Source: CAVURW01 sp963743595
GTDB lineage: Bacteria; Verrucomicrobiota; Verrucomicrobiia; Methylacidiphilales; UBA1321
Assembly (NCBI GenBank): GCA_963743595.1
Contig: CAVURW010000095.1
Coordinates: forward strand, 1-13,928
Direction: 5' to 3'
DNA: 13,928 bases
Shown here: positions 1 through 7,928 of the stretch, piece by piece
Layout of the letters: every line of letters starts with the position of its first letter
Position numbering within the stretch: position 1 is the first letter of the stretch
Position numbers and translations under genes: made by a program
Notes under the pieces: generated by a model
Databases searched by the model: none
The model's input: only the letters and a program-made list of their open reading frames with translations
Told to the model about the DNA's origin: nothing

Positions 1-1052
1 AACCTCCTACATATTACCTTTTATTAGGTTGGCTAACCGATTGTTGCAAGGGCCGTCGTTGGAACTTGGAGCAGCGGTGTGCGCTTTGGCAGACATTCTC
101 ATGGCTAGTCATGAGTGGTGCTGTTGTGGCGGCGGCTACAACAGGTCGTATCGTGTTCCCTGGGGTTAAAAACAATGAACGAAGGGCAGTGTATTTGGCT
201 ATTGTCGTGGTGCTTCCCGCCTTCGTCTTCAACGCATCACGAGTCAGTAATGATGTTCTATTTGCTTTTTTTGGATTTTGGTGGTTTACCGCTCTCATCT
301 GGTTCTGGATTAGTCCTTCTCTGATTAGGGGTGTTTTGCTCGCTACGCTCATGAATCTAGCCTTGATCACTAAGGCGAATGGGCTTAGCTTCCTGCCCAT
401 AACAGCTGTGTGCATAGTTCTTCATCCTCAGCTTAGTGTCTGGAGACGAAGTCTAATGTTGAGTGGGTTAACCGCGCTTTTTATATTGGAGGCGGGGTGG
501 TACTACTTTCCCCGATTTCTAGTTGAACACAGAGCCGACGAATATATTGTTGGAAATATACAGCAATTAAATCCTAAAGCTCATGTGCCAGACGTTTTTT
601 GGAGCAGTCTTGTATTTAATCCTGTTAAGATATTGGAATATCCATTTGTCCAACCTTGGGGGCCTCGACATGAGTTTTTTGGGGAATATTTCTTCAAATC
701 AGCATTTTTGGGAGAATGGTGGATGAGTAAGCCGTATAAGTGGATTGCTCGCATCTTCATGGTGTGCTCGCTTTGGGTTCTGCTCTTTTTCCTAAAGGAT
801 ATGTGGATTTTTTTGAGAGGCAGTAGTTGTTTTAAGGTGCCTATTACAGTGACAATTATATTTGTATTATCGGCTCACTGGATATTTCTGCAGTGTGCTC
901 CTTATATGTCTACTCAGGATTTTCGATATTCATTAGTTATATTACTCCCGATAGCAATTGTATTGAATATAAATAGGAGCTCCGGCCGACGTCTCCCCTT
1001 ACTTCTTAATATTGGTAATTGCGTCTATTATATACTAGCGATTTCCACTTGA
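1..1052 (+). CDS. ArnT/GT39-like membrane glycosyltransferase, 5' truncated by the window
   Basis: The frame is open from the first bases of the window, so the gene starts upstream; the TTG at 66 is only an internal codon. The first readable residues, PPTYYLLLGWL, match the PPxYYLLL motif of lipid-linked-sugar glycosyltransferases of the GT39/ArnT/PMT kind. Further typical pieces are ASRVSNDVLFAF (compare the R-x-SND-A/V-L motif), a K-x-NGLSFLP helix and FRYSLVILLPIAI near the C-terminus. About 349 residues are visible, with roughly eight to nine hydrophobic helices and a larger hydrophilic loop around nucleotides 530-720. Such proteins move a sugar from a polyprenyl-phosphate donor to lipid A, protein or other envelope glycans at the outer face of the inner membrane. 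The acceptor cannot be told from sequence. The stop lies 10 bases from the end of the convergent gene at 1063. The family call is from motifs and topology only. Confidence 0.7.
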   Translation, partial: PPTYYLLLGWLTDCCKGRRWNLEQRCALWQTFSWLVMSGAVVAAATTGRIVFPGVKNNERRAVYLAIVVVLPAFVFNASRVSNDVLFAFFGFWWFTALIWFWISPSLIRGVLLATLMNLALITKANGLSFLPITAVCIVLHPQLSVWRRSLMLSGLTALFILEAGWYYFPRFLVEHRADEYIVGNIQQLNPKAHVPDVFWSSLVFNPVKILEYPFVQPWGPRHEFFGEYFFKSAFLGEWWMSKPYKWIARIFMVCSLWVLLFFLKDMWIFLRGSSCFKVPITVTIIFVLSAHWIFLQCAPYMSTQDFRYSLVILLPIAIVLNINRSSGRRLPLLLNIGNCVYYILAIST

Positions 1053-1062
1053 GTATCTCAAA

Positions 1063-2322
1063 CTAGTCTATTCCGTTAATCGAGAAGGAGATTTCTCGCT
1101 TCTCAGGCCTTTCACTCACAAAGGTTATGGTTTGGTTGCCCGAACCCGAATAAAGTGGAAGGGCGATCGGCTTATCTTGGCTTTTAAATGGGAAGGTTTG
1201 GCACGACCAAGAGTTCGAAGCGACTTGATCTTGGCGCACCATCAAAAGTGAATCAGCAGTATCGTCCTTGGCGGTTACTAAAATCTCGGCGCGGGAAGCG
1301 GTGCCGAGATCGCCGGGTAGGGGTGCTCCTCTCCCATAGAGTCCGATTATATGTACCTTGGAGTGCGCTGTGATCCAATTTAAGTCTATGTTTTGAATCA
1401 AGCCATCTACGAGGGGGTGAATGTTAGAAAGGAGGGCTGATGCAAATTCTTCGTGTTGTTGGACGATAAAAGTAAATTGATAGGGCCCATTCACTCTCCA
1501 CAACTGGAAGTTTAACGGAATGGAGCCGATTTCGCCACTCGCTTGGCTTACGCCATCTTCGTAATCAATCATTCCCTTTCTTGCCGTAATCCGCAAGGCC
1601 TTCACAGTCCAAGGATGTTCGGATGACTTACTGTGAAAAGAATACTGGAGATCGTGTCTCGAAAACTGCGGCGTCTCAGTCTTTGGCTTGCTAAAACGCG
1701 CTTTTAGGTAATCGTACCAGGTCATCGCACTTACTGGAGGCCACTTTGGCGGTGTGGCTAACGTCAGAGCCTGCAGTCGCATCTCCTCGTCCTCATGCAT
1801 CTGAGGCAGTGAAGACCCGGCAGCCACGTCAAATACAGGTGCAGCCAATGCAGGGTTGGGAGTGGTCAGCTCAATTTCCTGGATGGGGGAATGGCTGACT
1901 CGATCCAAAAATTCAAAGTGCCAGTATAGATTGGGGGAGTCGGTTGGAACGCTGAAAATACTTAGCCAAAAATGGGTGTGGTTGAACAGTTCTGGAGAGG
2001 ATGACCATCCATTTATGATCCAACGGGGCCCTGTCGGCGAAAACGAAATATCCGAGTCCATGTCAATTGGATGGGTAGCGCTTGGATTTCGGTCGAAGTA
2101 ACCGGAAAGAATGACGTCGCCGACTCGGCGGCCTTGACCAGGAATCGTTTCATCCCTAAAGACTACTTTTTCCACCACCATCTTTTCACCAGAGACCACA
2201 AAGGTTTTATTGATAGGGTAAATAAGCATGGGAGATCCGGAAAAGCAGTTATAAATCAATGACATTCCCGCAATAACAAAAAATAAAAACAGACCGGTCA
2301 AAAAGGGAGCGCGCCTTAACAT
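1063..2322 (-). CDS. Membrane-anchored protein of unknown function
   Basis: A 419-residue protein that I do not recognise. It starts at ATG 2322 on the minus strand; an in-frame TAG lies 12 bases upstream of this ATG, so no longer form is possible. Residues about 7-27 form one hydrophobic segment (FLTGLFLFFVIAGMSLIYNC) after two Arg, fitting an uncleaved N-terminal anchor with the rest in the periplasm. The Cys at its end lacks a good lipobox. The remainder is soluble, rich in Ser, Pro and aromatic residues, with a predicted beta-rich look and no motif I can name. It is transcribed divergently from the secreted-protein cluster at 2467 and convergently to the glycosyltransferase, so it probably has its own promoter in the 2323-2466 gap. 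Confidence 0.75.
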   Translation of the reverse strand: MLRRAPFLTGLFLFFVIAGMSLIYNCFSGSPMLIYPINKTFVVSGEKMVVEKVVFRDETIPGQGRRVGDVILSGYFDRNPSATHPIDMDSDISFSPTGPRWIINGWSSSPELFNHTHFWLSIFSVPTDSPNLYWHFEFLDRVSHSPIQEIELTTPNPALAAPVFDVAAGSSLPQMHEDEEMRLQALTLATPPKWPPVSAMTWYDYLKARFSKPKTETPQFSRHDLQYSFHSKSSEHPWTVKALRITARKGMIDYEDGVSQASGEIGSIPLNFQLWRVNGPYQFTFIVQQHEEFASALLSNIHPLVDGLIQNIDLNWITAHSKVHIIGLYGRGAPLPGDLGTASRAEILVTAKDDTADSLLMVRQDQVASNSWSCQTFPFKSQDKPIALPLYSGSGNQTITFVSERPEKREISFSINGID

Positions 2323-2430
2323 CCAACTACGCTACATCATGTTTGGACTTTCTCCATAAAAAAGACCGCGTGCGGATACAAGAAAACCACCCAAGGGTGT
2401 TATTGCTTGTAATTACAGCAAAAAAAGGCC

Positions 2431-2459
2431 TTGACCGGACCCGTCTTCCCATCTAGACC
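2431..2459 (+). promoter_or_regulatory. Possible sigma70-type promoter with almost no leader
   Basis: TTGACC at 2431-2436, a 17-base spacer and TAGACC at 2454-2459 could be -35 and -10 boxes. The first ATG of the small peptide gene is only eight bases after the -10 box and has no Shine-Dalgarno, so a transcript from here would be nearly leaderless. The -10 match is weak. The 2323-2466 gap between the two divergent genes otherwise holds only a 5-bp CACCC/GGGTG inverted repeat near 2390-2401. Confidence 0.2.
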
Positions 2460-2466
2460 CTGACCT

Positions 2467-2625
2467 ATGAAAAAAACTATTCTCTTTCTCCTGCTTATAC
2501 TCCCTGCAGCATTTTGGTTTTTCTGTCAGCAAGCAGCTTTAGCAATCCACGATCAAGACGTTCGACAAATGCCGTTAGACAATAGTTCCTGCCCCCCCTC
2601 AAGCAACCCGTCTAACGGGCAATGA
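2467..2625 (+). CDS. Small secreted peptide (52 aa)
   Basis: A short gene at the head of the secreted-protein cluster. Its N-terminus is a textbook signal peptide: MKKT, a hydrophobic core (ILFLLLILPAAFWFFC) and an AxA-like site (ALA) near residue 26. This leaves a mature peptide of about 26 residues that begins IHDQDVRQM. The mature part is hydrophilic, has a single Cys, and ends CPPSSNPSNGQ. That tail resembles the C-terminus of the larger secreted protein two genes downstream (NPVNGQ). The stop is four bases before the TTG, or 25 before the ATG, of the YD/RHS-like gene. No recognisable ribosome binding site precedes it. It is below usual length cut-offs and easily missed; the signal peptide and cluster position make it credible. 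Function unknown; a secreted partner of the next protein is possible. Confidence 0.6.
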   Translation: MKKTILFLLLILPAAFWFFCQQAALAIHDQDVRQMPLDNSSCPPSSNPSNGQ

Positions 2626-2650
2626 ACATTTGAAAAAGGACCTTCAAGCC

Positions 2651-4237
2651 ATGCGATCTCTACTCAGCTCAAGTCACATTCACTGCCTTGTGTTATTCAT
2701 ATGGATTGCTATAGCCTCAACAAAAATACATGCCTGTGGACTAGATTGGACGGTTCCACAGAACCATTTCGATGGGGTCGACGAAAACGGGCACTTATCG
2801 TACTGGAAGCAATTGGGTCAGATCGATATAGGAGACGGCTATGTAGTACCCTTATCAGTAAACTTCAGTTCGGTGCGACATTCTCCTAGCATGTTGGGTG
2901 AAGGATGGATAGTGCCGCTGCTCGAATCACGAATTGAGCCCGTCGACGAGAATACGTTTAAGGTTGTAATGCCTGATGGGTGGATCTTCACCTTTCTCCG
3001 CAATGGAGATACTGACACATGGAGGGGAAATTCCGGATGGTTGGGGGAGAAGAAAGACAACATTGTAAAGCTTTCTGCTCCATGCGGGTGGTCGCTATCT
3101 TACAATGCTGGTATAATTCAAGCGATCACTACTCCAAAAGGCAACACTGTCTCTTACACATATTTTGAAAATGGCGGAGTCAAACTTGTAAACGAAGCAA
3201 ACATCCCGTTAATAACATTCACGCATGCGGAAAAACAAACAACAATCGAAACACAAACCTTCTCCATTTCAGTCACTACTTCTGCTTCCAGCTACGCTGT
3301 TTTGTACAGAGAAAACAAATCGCATCAAATAAACAAGCAATTCTCCTTTGAAGTTAGTAAAACCGACGGCCCTGCTGTCTCTTCCTTGAAAATTACTAAA
3401 GAGGCTGAAGCATCCAGATATTTTGGATGGATCACAAAGACAGGATGCGTCTGCTCTGATGGAGATTGGACCTATACCGTCAGCTCAAGTAATCCACCTA
3501 CAATAACACGAATAAATGGCCTGCACAAGCAGTCCTATTGTGCTGGAGAAGGGGAGATTACAGAGGAGACAGATGGATTAAGGACGATAACTACGTTCTT
3601 TAGCAATAGTGGCATTCTCGCACATCATTTGCGCTCTATAATTACGATGAAAGATGGTAAAACAGTCTCTGAAGAACATTATACTTATGATGAAAGGGGT
3701 GCATTACTACGAATCACTCGATCTGATGGCGTCACAACAACGTGCTCCCAACCTGATGCATTGGGATGTACGACCTCAACATCTGTAGATAGTAAGGGGC
3801 AGGTTAAAAGCGTTGTTAAGGCCGATTCTAACAATAATGTCATCTCGTATTCTAACGACGACTCAACGATGTCCACCATCAAGCCTTCTGACGCTGCTTG
3901 GTCAATCAAATCGCCTTCCATAATGGCCAAGATCGAACTGTATTATCCCAGTCACGAACCAGTTACCGCTATCCGGATTGTCCATTGGGTAAGCAACGGT
4001 ACCAATCGACCTGATACATTTGAGACGGATGATGATCTAAAAAATGAGTTTTACCGTATCGATCAGGACGGTCATGTGTGGGCTGACGTTAGATCTACTT
4101 ATCAACGAGAACTGAAGGTTGACGGTAGAATATACGAAAAAGATTTGTACGATATCAATCATAAGGTAATCCAACAACAGCAATATAATAGCGATGGAAA
4201 GTTAGCTTACTCCACAACACCTAACGAAAATAAATAA
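2651..4237 (+). CDS. Secreted YD/RHS-repeat-like protein
   Basis: I chose ATG 2651 because AAAAAGGA lies 10 bases upstream and the product then begins with a clean signal peptide (MRSLLSSSHIHCLVLFIWI, processing near HA|CGLDW). A TTG at 2630 would add seven residues. IHAC could act as a poor lipobox. The mature protein (528 aa precursor) has YD/RHS-like features: an N-terminal stretch at residues 61-91 with VPLSVNFSS and GEGWIVPL, as in RHS N-terminal beta domains, and YD-type units near residue 150 (TPKGNTVSYTYFENG), 344 (YTYDERGALLRITRSDG) and 495-520 (YDINHKV, YNSDGKL). RHS proteins form a beta-cage that can enclose a toxin. This one is short, has too few repeats for a full cage, and lacks the RHS core signature and a toxin tip. 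It may be a surface or adhesive protein, or the N-terminal remainder of a larger one. Confidence 0.7.
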   Translation: MRSLLSSSHIHCLVLFIWIAIASTKIHACGLDWTVPQNHFDGVDENGHLSYWKQLGQIDIGDGYVVPLSVNFSSVRHSPSMLGEGWIVPLLESRIEPVDENTFKVVMPDGWIFTFLRNGDTDTWRGNSGWLGEKKDNIVKLSAPCGWSLSYNAGIIQAITTPKGNTVSYTYFENGGVKLVNEANIPLITFTHAEKQTTIETQTFSISVTTSASSYAVLYRENKSHQINKQFSFEVSKTDGPAVSSLKITKEAEASRYFGWITKTGCVCSDGDWTYTVSSSNPPTITRINGLHKQSYCAGEGEITEETDGLRTITTFFSNSGILAHHLRSIITMKDGKTVSEEHYTYDERGALLRITRSDGVTTTCSQPDALGCTTSTSVDSKGQVKSVVKADSNNNVISYSNDDSTMSTIKPSDAAWSIKSPSIMAKIELYYPSHEPVTAIRIVHWVSNGTNRPDTFETDDDLKNEFYRIDQDGHVWADVRSTYQRELKVDGRIYEKDLYDINHKVIQQQQYNSDGKLAYSTTPNENK

Positions 4238-4251
4238 ATAAAATAACTAAT

Positions 4252-5388
4252 ATGAAACATATAGCAAGCGTCCCATCACTCGCAGCAACCACAATATCAT
4301 GTCTTTTGCTGTTTCCTGCCTCGGTATCGGCCCAGACTACGCTTTCGGCGAACCCAATGCCTTTTGTTGATAAGGAAGGTAATATGTACTTCTGTAGTGG
4401 CACGTCCGTGACGTTTACTACGACTGCCGATCCAGGACCTACACCTCCTACAAAGCAATGCTGTCCCAAGCCGGGGTCGAATGATTCAGTAAAATGGAAT
4501 TTAGATAAGGACGGCAGATACCAACTAATAATTGAAGATCAGAATGGAAAAGAACTACAGATTACGCCGCAAAGTGGGTTTGGTAATTCGAATACCGCCA
4601 CGTATACAACGACGATAAAAGGAAACGGTGGGGAGAAACAAGGGATTCAGTCTATATCAAATTATATGTGGGTATGTAGTGGTGATATGTCTAAGCAGCA
4701 GACAGAAGACTCAACTCATGCCATGATAAATTATCAGGTGTGGGACAACATTCCTCCCGCTTCGATTCCCAAGCCATCGCCCAGAAGTCCTCAACCCTTT
4801 CTGTTCGGCGCAAATGTACCAGTAAATGGGGTTTATACTCAAAACATAGGAGTAGTTACTTATATAACTCGCCTGGACGGTACGTTAAATAATATTATGG
4901 CTACTGAGGCATATAATGTAGTCCAAACATATGCTAGCCAGCCGTGCGGAGAACCGTTCAATACAAATTACACGCCGCCTGTCTATTCCTACTCTTGGGG
5001 AGCTGCTGTCACCATTCCAGGAACCGCGGCAACACCTGAGCTAAGTGTAGGTTACTCAGGTGGTTATTCCGATCCGGTAAATGCTCCCTCACCTAGCAAC
5101 GTAGCGGCACCACAGGATGATCATCACTACGCGAGTGTTATTTTATACGAGCAAGATGTTAATTGGGTATCAGCTACGTTCACGGGAAGCTACGACAAAA
5201 TCACAAGTATACCGGGGTTTAATACCCCTTCTGTAGACACGGAGGTCCAGGGAAATGCTACAAACGCACCGGTGGCGTTATCGACTATTGGCAATACACA
5301 TATTGTAAATGGATATGTCTATAAGTCTGCACTTGGGGAATGTTGTACGGCTCCTGGTGGTAGCGGCAATCCAGTCAATGGGCAATAG
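4252..5388 (+). CDS. Cys-rich secreted protein of unknown function
   Basis: A 378-residue precursor with a clear signal peptide (charged MKH start, hydrophobic core ISCLLLFPA, cleavage after VSA at residue 27). The mature part contains Cys in short contexts: MYFCSGTSVTF, KQCCPKPG, MWVCSGD, SQPCGEP and GECCTAPG. These suggest disulphides outside the cytoplasm. The run CSGTSVTFTTTAD, followed by VKWNL, looks like strands of an Ig-like or PKD-like domain, but I would not assign a family. A Pro-rich hinge (PASIPKPSPRSPQP) separates it from a C-terminal half rich in Gly, Ser, Thr and Tyr. The gene starts 14 bases after the YD/RHS-like gene with only A/T-rich sequence before it and no Shine-Dalgarno. 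Its last residues NPVNGQ echo the C-terminus of the 52-aa peptide. Confidence 0.65.
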   Translation: MKHIASVPSLAATTISCLLLFPASVSAQTTLSANPMPFVDKEGNMYFCSGTSVTFTTTADPGPTPPTKQCCPKPGSNDSVKWNLDKDGRYQLIIEDQNGKELQITPQSGFGNSNTATYTTTIKGNGGEKQGIQSISNYMWVCSGDMSKQQTEDSTHAMINYQVWDNIPPASIPKPSPRSPQPFLFGANVPVNGVYTQNIGVVTYITRLDGTLNNIMATEAYNVVQTYASQPCGEPFNTNYTPPVYSYSWGAAVTIPGTAATPELSVGYSGGYSDPVNAPSPSNVAAPQDDHHYASVILYEQDVNWVSATFTGSYDKITSIPGFNTPSVDTEVQGNATNAPVALSTIGNTHIVNGYVYKSALGECCTAPGGSGNPVNGQ

Positions 5389-5389
5389 G

Positions 5390-6640
5390 ATGTTATCTGC
5401 AATCTTCCGTAAGTACGGGCCGCTAGTGGCAGCCTACTCAGTATTTATTGTCGTCCGGCTGGAGGCTGAGTCTCCTCCGGCTCAGGGAATAAAGGACTGG
5501 CTCTCACCACAGAAGGAGATGCTGCTTAAAATCGCCGATGGTAGCTCAAGTAGTACTGGTATTAGGGAGGTGGCCGCGTACATCGACGAGATCTTAACAA
5601 ATTTTTCTACTGCGGTGCATTCGCAGACCACGATACCTGTGCTTAAAGATCTTCAGGAGAGTTTGCTCTTTTATACAGACGACAGAACTAACTTTAGCGA
5701 CACCACTCTTGATTTTGTAGTACCTGGGAAGGGAGTTGGGGTTCTCCCAGGTCCTATTGTTCCCTCTAGCGGCTATCTAATACTCCACCCTATAAAGTCC
5801 CAAGAAGATTCAGTTGCCCTGTGTAAACTGTTTGATATGCGAGTAGAGTTGCGCATCAATCGCGCTATTATAAAAGATATTACAAAAGGATATTCTTCAG
5901 CATTATTTGCCGAAAAGGCAAGTGTGGTGTCGGGGGTGTCTGTGCCTAGGATAGAATTGATCTATAACAAGGTGGGGGCAGGTTTGGGGATCATGACGTT
6001 GCGCGGGGTGGTTTCACAACTAAGTAAAGAGGATATTAACGCTATGTGTGTTTTCAGCGATACGTATCCTATGTCTATTGATGAACTCTCGCAGGATGAA
6101 GCTGTGCTAGTCGACTCGCAGCTCCGATCTCGGCTGACTGCGGATTTCGCTAGAGTCAATGGTGGTCTTAAAGAGTTATTTGGAATCCACGATGTGAGTC
6201 CTAGTGCTTACCACGATATAGTTGCTGGTGCGTGTCGGGCATTGAAGAAGAAGTTGTTAGAGGTAAGCGTTTCGGTTGCGGCGCAAAAGAGACTAACTAT
6301 TGAACAGGTTAAGCTTTTGGAAGATGTTGCGAATGTGCCTCTGACTGAGTTGAAGGATCCAGTAGTTGATACCACTAAGAAGGTCGTCGCGCTAGGGGAC
6401 GATGTACCAAGCGACGAGTGTTGTGCTCGAATGCTTGTAAGGTATGTACAGTCTTTTAATCCTGAATTTCTTGGGTCCCCTGTCAAAGTGAGCAGGAACG
6501 CTAGCTTGTCAAATGAAGCATGGAGCGCCGTGATACCAGTGCTATCTAAGTATTCGAATCAAAATATTGGTTTGGATTCGACGATGTTGGCTCTTAGGGA
6601 TCAGGCTTTGGGGATACTCGCAAAAATCAAGGGACATTGA
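5390..6640 (+). CDS. Exported or anchored protein of unknown function
   Basis: The frame is open back to an ATG at 5309, but that would overlap the previous gene by 80 bases. ATG 5390 lies one base after the preceding TAG and gives an N-terminus (MLSAIFRKYGPLVAAYSVFIVV) that reads as a short signal or anchor. ATG 5378 is an alternative overlapping the upstream gene by 11 bases. Either way translation is probably coupled. The product is about 416 residues, acidic and helical in look after residue 35, with no domain I recognise. It contains a Gly-rich stretch (VVPGKGVGVLPGPIVPSSGY) near residues 110-130 and a CC pair in its last quarter. Because it lies inside a cluster of secreted proteins with almost no gaps, it probably works with them in the periplasm or at the envelope. 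Confidence 0.65.
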   Translation: MLSAIFRKYGPLVAAYSVFIVVRLEAESPPAQGIKDWLSPQKEMLLKIADGSSSSTGIREVAAYIDEILTNFSTAVHSQTTIPVLKDLQESLLFYTDDRTNFSDTTLDFVVPGKGVGVLPGPIVPSSGYLILHPIKSQEDSVALCKLFDMRVELRINRAIIKDITKGYSSALFAEKASVVSGVSVPRIELIYNKVGAGLGIMTLRGVVSQLSKEDINAMCVFSDTYPMSIDELSQDEAVLVDSQLRSRLTADFARVNGGLKELFGIHDVSPSAYHDIVAGACRALKKKLLEVSVSVAAQKRLTIEQVKLLEDVANVPLTELKDPVVDTTKKVVALGDDVPSDECCARMLVRYVQSFNPEFLGSPVKVSRNASLSNEAWSAVIPVLSKYSNQNIGLDSTMLALRDQALGILAKIKGH

Positions 6641-6644
6641 GCTT

Positions 6645-7283
6645 ATGAATCGAGAATGGAGTAAGCCGCTGTTGTTTGCATTCCTACTATTATTTAGTAA
6701 TATCGGAAAGGCCGCGATTGCATGTAGCAATAATGATCAGATTATGCCTTTAGACGGGTGGGAAAAGAGGTGTAGCTGCTCCTTTAAAATTGTAAATAAT
6801 GGGTCGTCTACCGTGCGCATTAGTGACGTCAAGTCGGATTGCTCGTGCACAAATGTGAGTCTAAGTAATAAATCCTTAAGTCCTGGTCAGAGCGTTACAT
6901 GCAACGTGATTGTGGACGTTAAGACGACTGGTGTAATCCGGAAGAAGTTGGTAGTGATGACTGATTCTGGGGAGCAGTTGTGCTTGAATTTGTCGCTGAT
7001 TATGCCCGAGACAATAGTCTTTAGCCCAAACAATATTGTTATTAAAAAGGGTGATGGAGATGTTGATATTAAAATTAATCGAGTTGGACGTCTTATTTTT
7101 CACGGGTACTCAGTAGCCTGTGACGATCCTGGGATACGTTGTAAGATTGTTCATGAGGAGGGGAAAGAAATTGTGAGGATGTCGACAGCGAATCCCAAAC
7201 CTAGATCGGGAGTGGTTCGCGTTATCGCCGATTATCCAAAGGATGATCCTATGGAATGGAGAATATCTTTTCAGGTGCTGTAG
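6645..7283 (+). CDS. DUF1573-domain secreted protein
   Basis: I place the start at ATG 6645, four bases after the preceding stop, because the product then starts with a good signal peptide (MNREWSKPLLFAFLLLFSNIGKAA); longer forms would bury it. AIAC could be a weak lipobox. Residues about 44-107 match the DUF1573 pattern: F-K-I-V-N-N-G, then S-DCSCT at 65-69 (the family's CGCT motif with Ser for Gly), a LSPGQSV turn, and GVIRKKLVVMTDS. DUF1573 is an Ig-like beta-sandwich found in secreted proteins of Bacteroidota, Planctomycetes and Verrucomicrobia; its biochemical role is not known. The C-terminal half may hold a second similar sandwich (IVFSPNNIVIKKGD onwards). Total 212 residues. This is the last intact gene of the secreted cluster; a 6-bp inverted repeat TGCTGT/ACAGCA spans its stop, without a T-run. 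Confidence 0.75.
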   Translation: MNREWSKPLLFAFLLLFSNIGKAAIACSNNDQIMPLDGWEKRCSCSFKIVNNGSSTVRISDVKSDCSCTNVSLSNKSLSPGQSVTCNVIVDVKTTGVIRKKLVVMTDSGEQLCLNLSLIMPETIVFSPNNIVIKKGDGDVDIKINRVGRLIFHGYSVACDDPGIRCKIVHEEGKEIVRMSTANPKPRSGVVRVIADYPKDDPMEWRISFQVL

Positions 7284-7308
7284 CAGATAACAGCATTATG
7301 AGGTGAGC

Positions 7309-7677
7309 ATGGTGCTTTTTGTAACATGCGTGTTCTGTTGTTTTGATCTGGATATAGCTCGACTGGACGTCAGGGATGTTTCAGAAGTCCTTCAAAATAG
7401 ACTCCGTTCATTTAAAGGTCGACACAACTACACCAGCCGCTTCGCACAATCCTACAAAGTCTAAAGTCCTTTTTTCCTCATAAACCGTAAACCAGCCTCT
7501 GGGTTCCGTTCAGCTTGTCAAGCGCACACGTTTTTTGGTTCAACAGGTTCAACTGCAGGTCCCGAGGATTTGGCATTCCTTAGAAGCTTGCAAAACGCAG
7601 GATCTCCTCAAAACTTATCAACTATTGTTCGCGAAAACGGACAAATAATTAAATTTACATCTACATCAAATCAATGA
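7309..7677 (+). pseudogene. Coding remnant split by TAA at 7462, possible toxin-tip fragment
   Basis: An ATG at 7309 has a good Shine-Dalgarno (GAGG, five bases upstream) and opens a 51-codon frame ending in TAA at 7462-7464. The same frame then runs open for another 70 codons to TGA at 7675-7677, overlapping the next ATG as ATGA. The second part reads like protein (STAGPEDLAFLRSLQ, LSTIVRENGQIIKF) but has no usable start after the TAA. A single C-to-T change of a CAA codon would explain the stop. The sequence from the His at 7525 (HTFFGSTGSTAGPED, then a hydrophobic helix, then a strand IVRENGQIIKF) recalls the order of JAB/JAMM toxin tips (HxH...SxxD), but the second His and the Ser are absent. 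The family is a guess. With the 7674 gene it fits a decayed effector-tip/immunity layout. Confidence 0.45.
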
Positions 7678-7928
7678 GCCACGAAGAATTCGAATACAGT
7701 TGTCAGGAGGGATGGATTCTTATTCGAAATTCAGAATCGGGTGCACTTTCTATTTTTAACAAGCTAGCTCAGGCAGTACTTCTGGTTGTAAATAGAGTAG
7801 AGCACGACCGCATAGTGAATAAATTACTGAGCGAAGGTGTCGAAGTAGTGGGAGGGGAGGACGCTAGAAAGTTGATGGCTCGGAAAACCTTTTCTGACAT
7901 GCTAAATGAAGGATTACACCGGACATGA
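7674..7928 (+). CDS. Small protein, possibly 3' truncated by a nonsense change
   Basis: An 84-residue frame starting at ATG 7674 and overlapping the upstream remnant at ATGA, with no Shine-Dalgarno of its own, so it would rely on coupled translation. It ends at TGA 7926, but the same frame continues with a protein-like, charged 31-codon segment (EEAIEKFPVEMRESVRARF) to TAA at 8024. A C-to-T change of CGA would produce this TGA, so the original gene may have encoded about 116 residues. The order strand (EGWILIRNSESG), N-x-LAQAVLLVV helix, helix, then FSDMLNEGL loosely resembles PqqD-like peptide-binding proteins. An immunity protein for the upstream fragment is the other reading. Neither is secure. 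Confidence 0.5.
   Translation: MSHEEFEYSCQEGWILIRNSESGALSIFNKLAQAVLLVVNRVEHDRIVNKLLSEGVEVVGGEDARKLMARKTFSDMLNEGLHRT

Noticed and set aside
1049..1098. Inverted repeats TTGAG/CTCAA (1049-1061) and CGAGAA/TTCTCG (1081-1098) between convergent genes as terminators
   Set aside because: Stems are only 5-6 bp and neither is followed by a T-run; the second lies inside the minus-strand coding region.
1188..2262. Several plus-strand open frames of 60-80 codons opposite the 1063-2322 gene
   Set aside because: They lie entirely antisense to a long, better supported gene and have no signal, motif or ribosome site.
7276..7295. TGCTGT/ACAGCA hairpin at the end of the DUF1573 gene as a terminator
   Set aside because: Six-base stem across the stop codon with no T-run; too weak to list as a terminator.
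7533..7560. GGTTCAAC repeated at 7537-7544 and 7546-7553, resembling a tRNA T-arm
   Set aside because: No acceptor stem, anticodon arm or D-arm can be folded around it, and the repeat falls in frame as a Gly-Ser-Thr duplication in the coding remnant.
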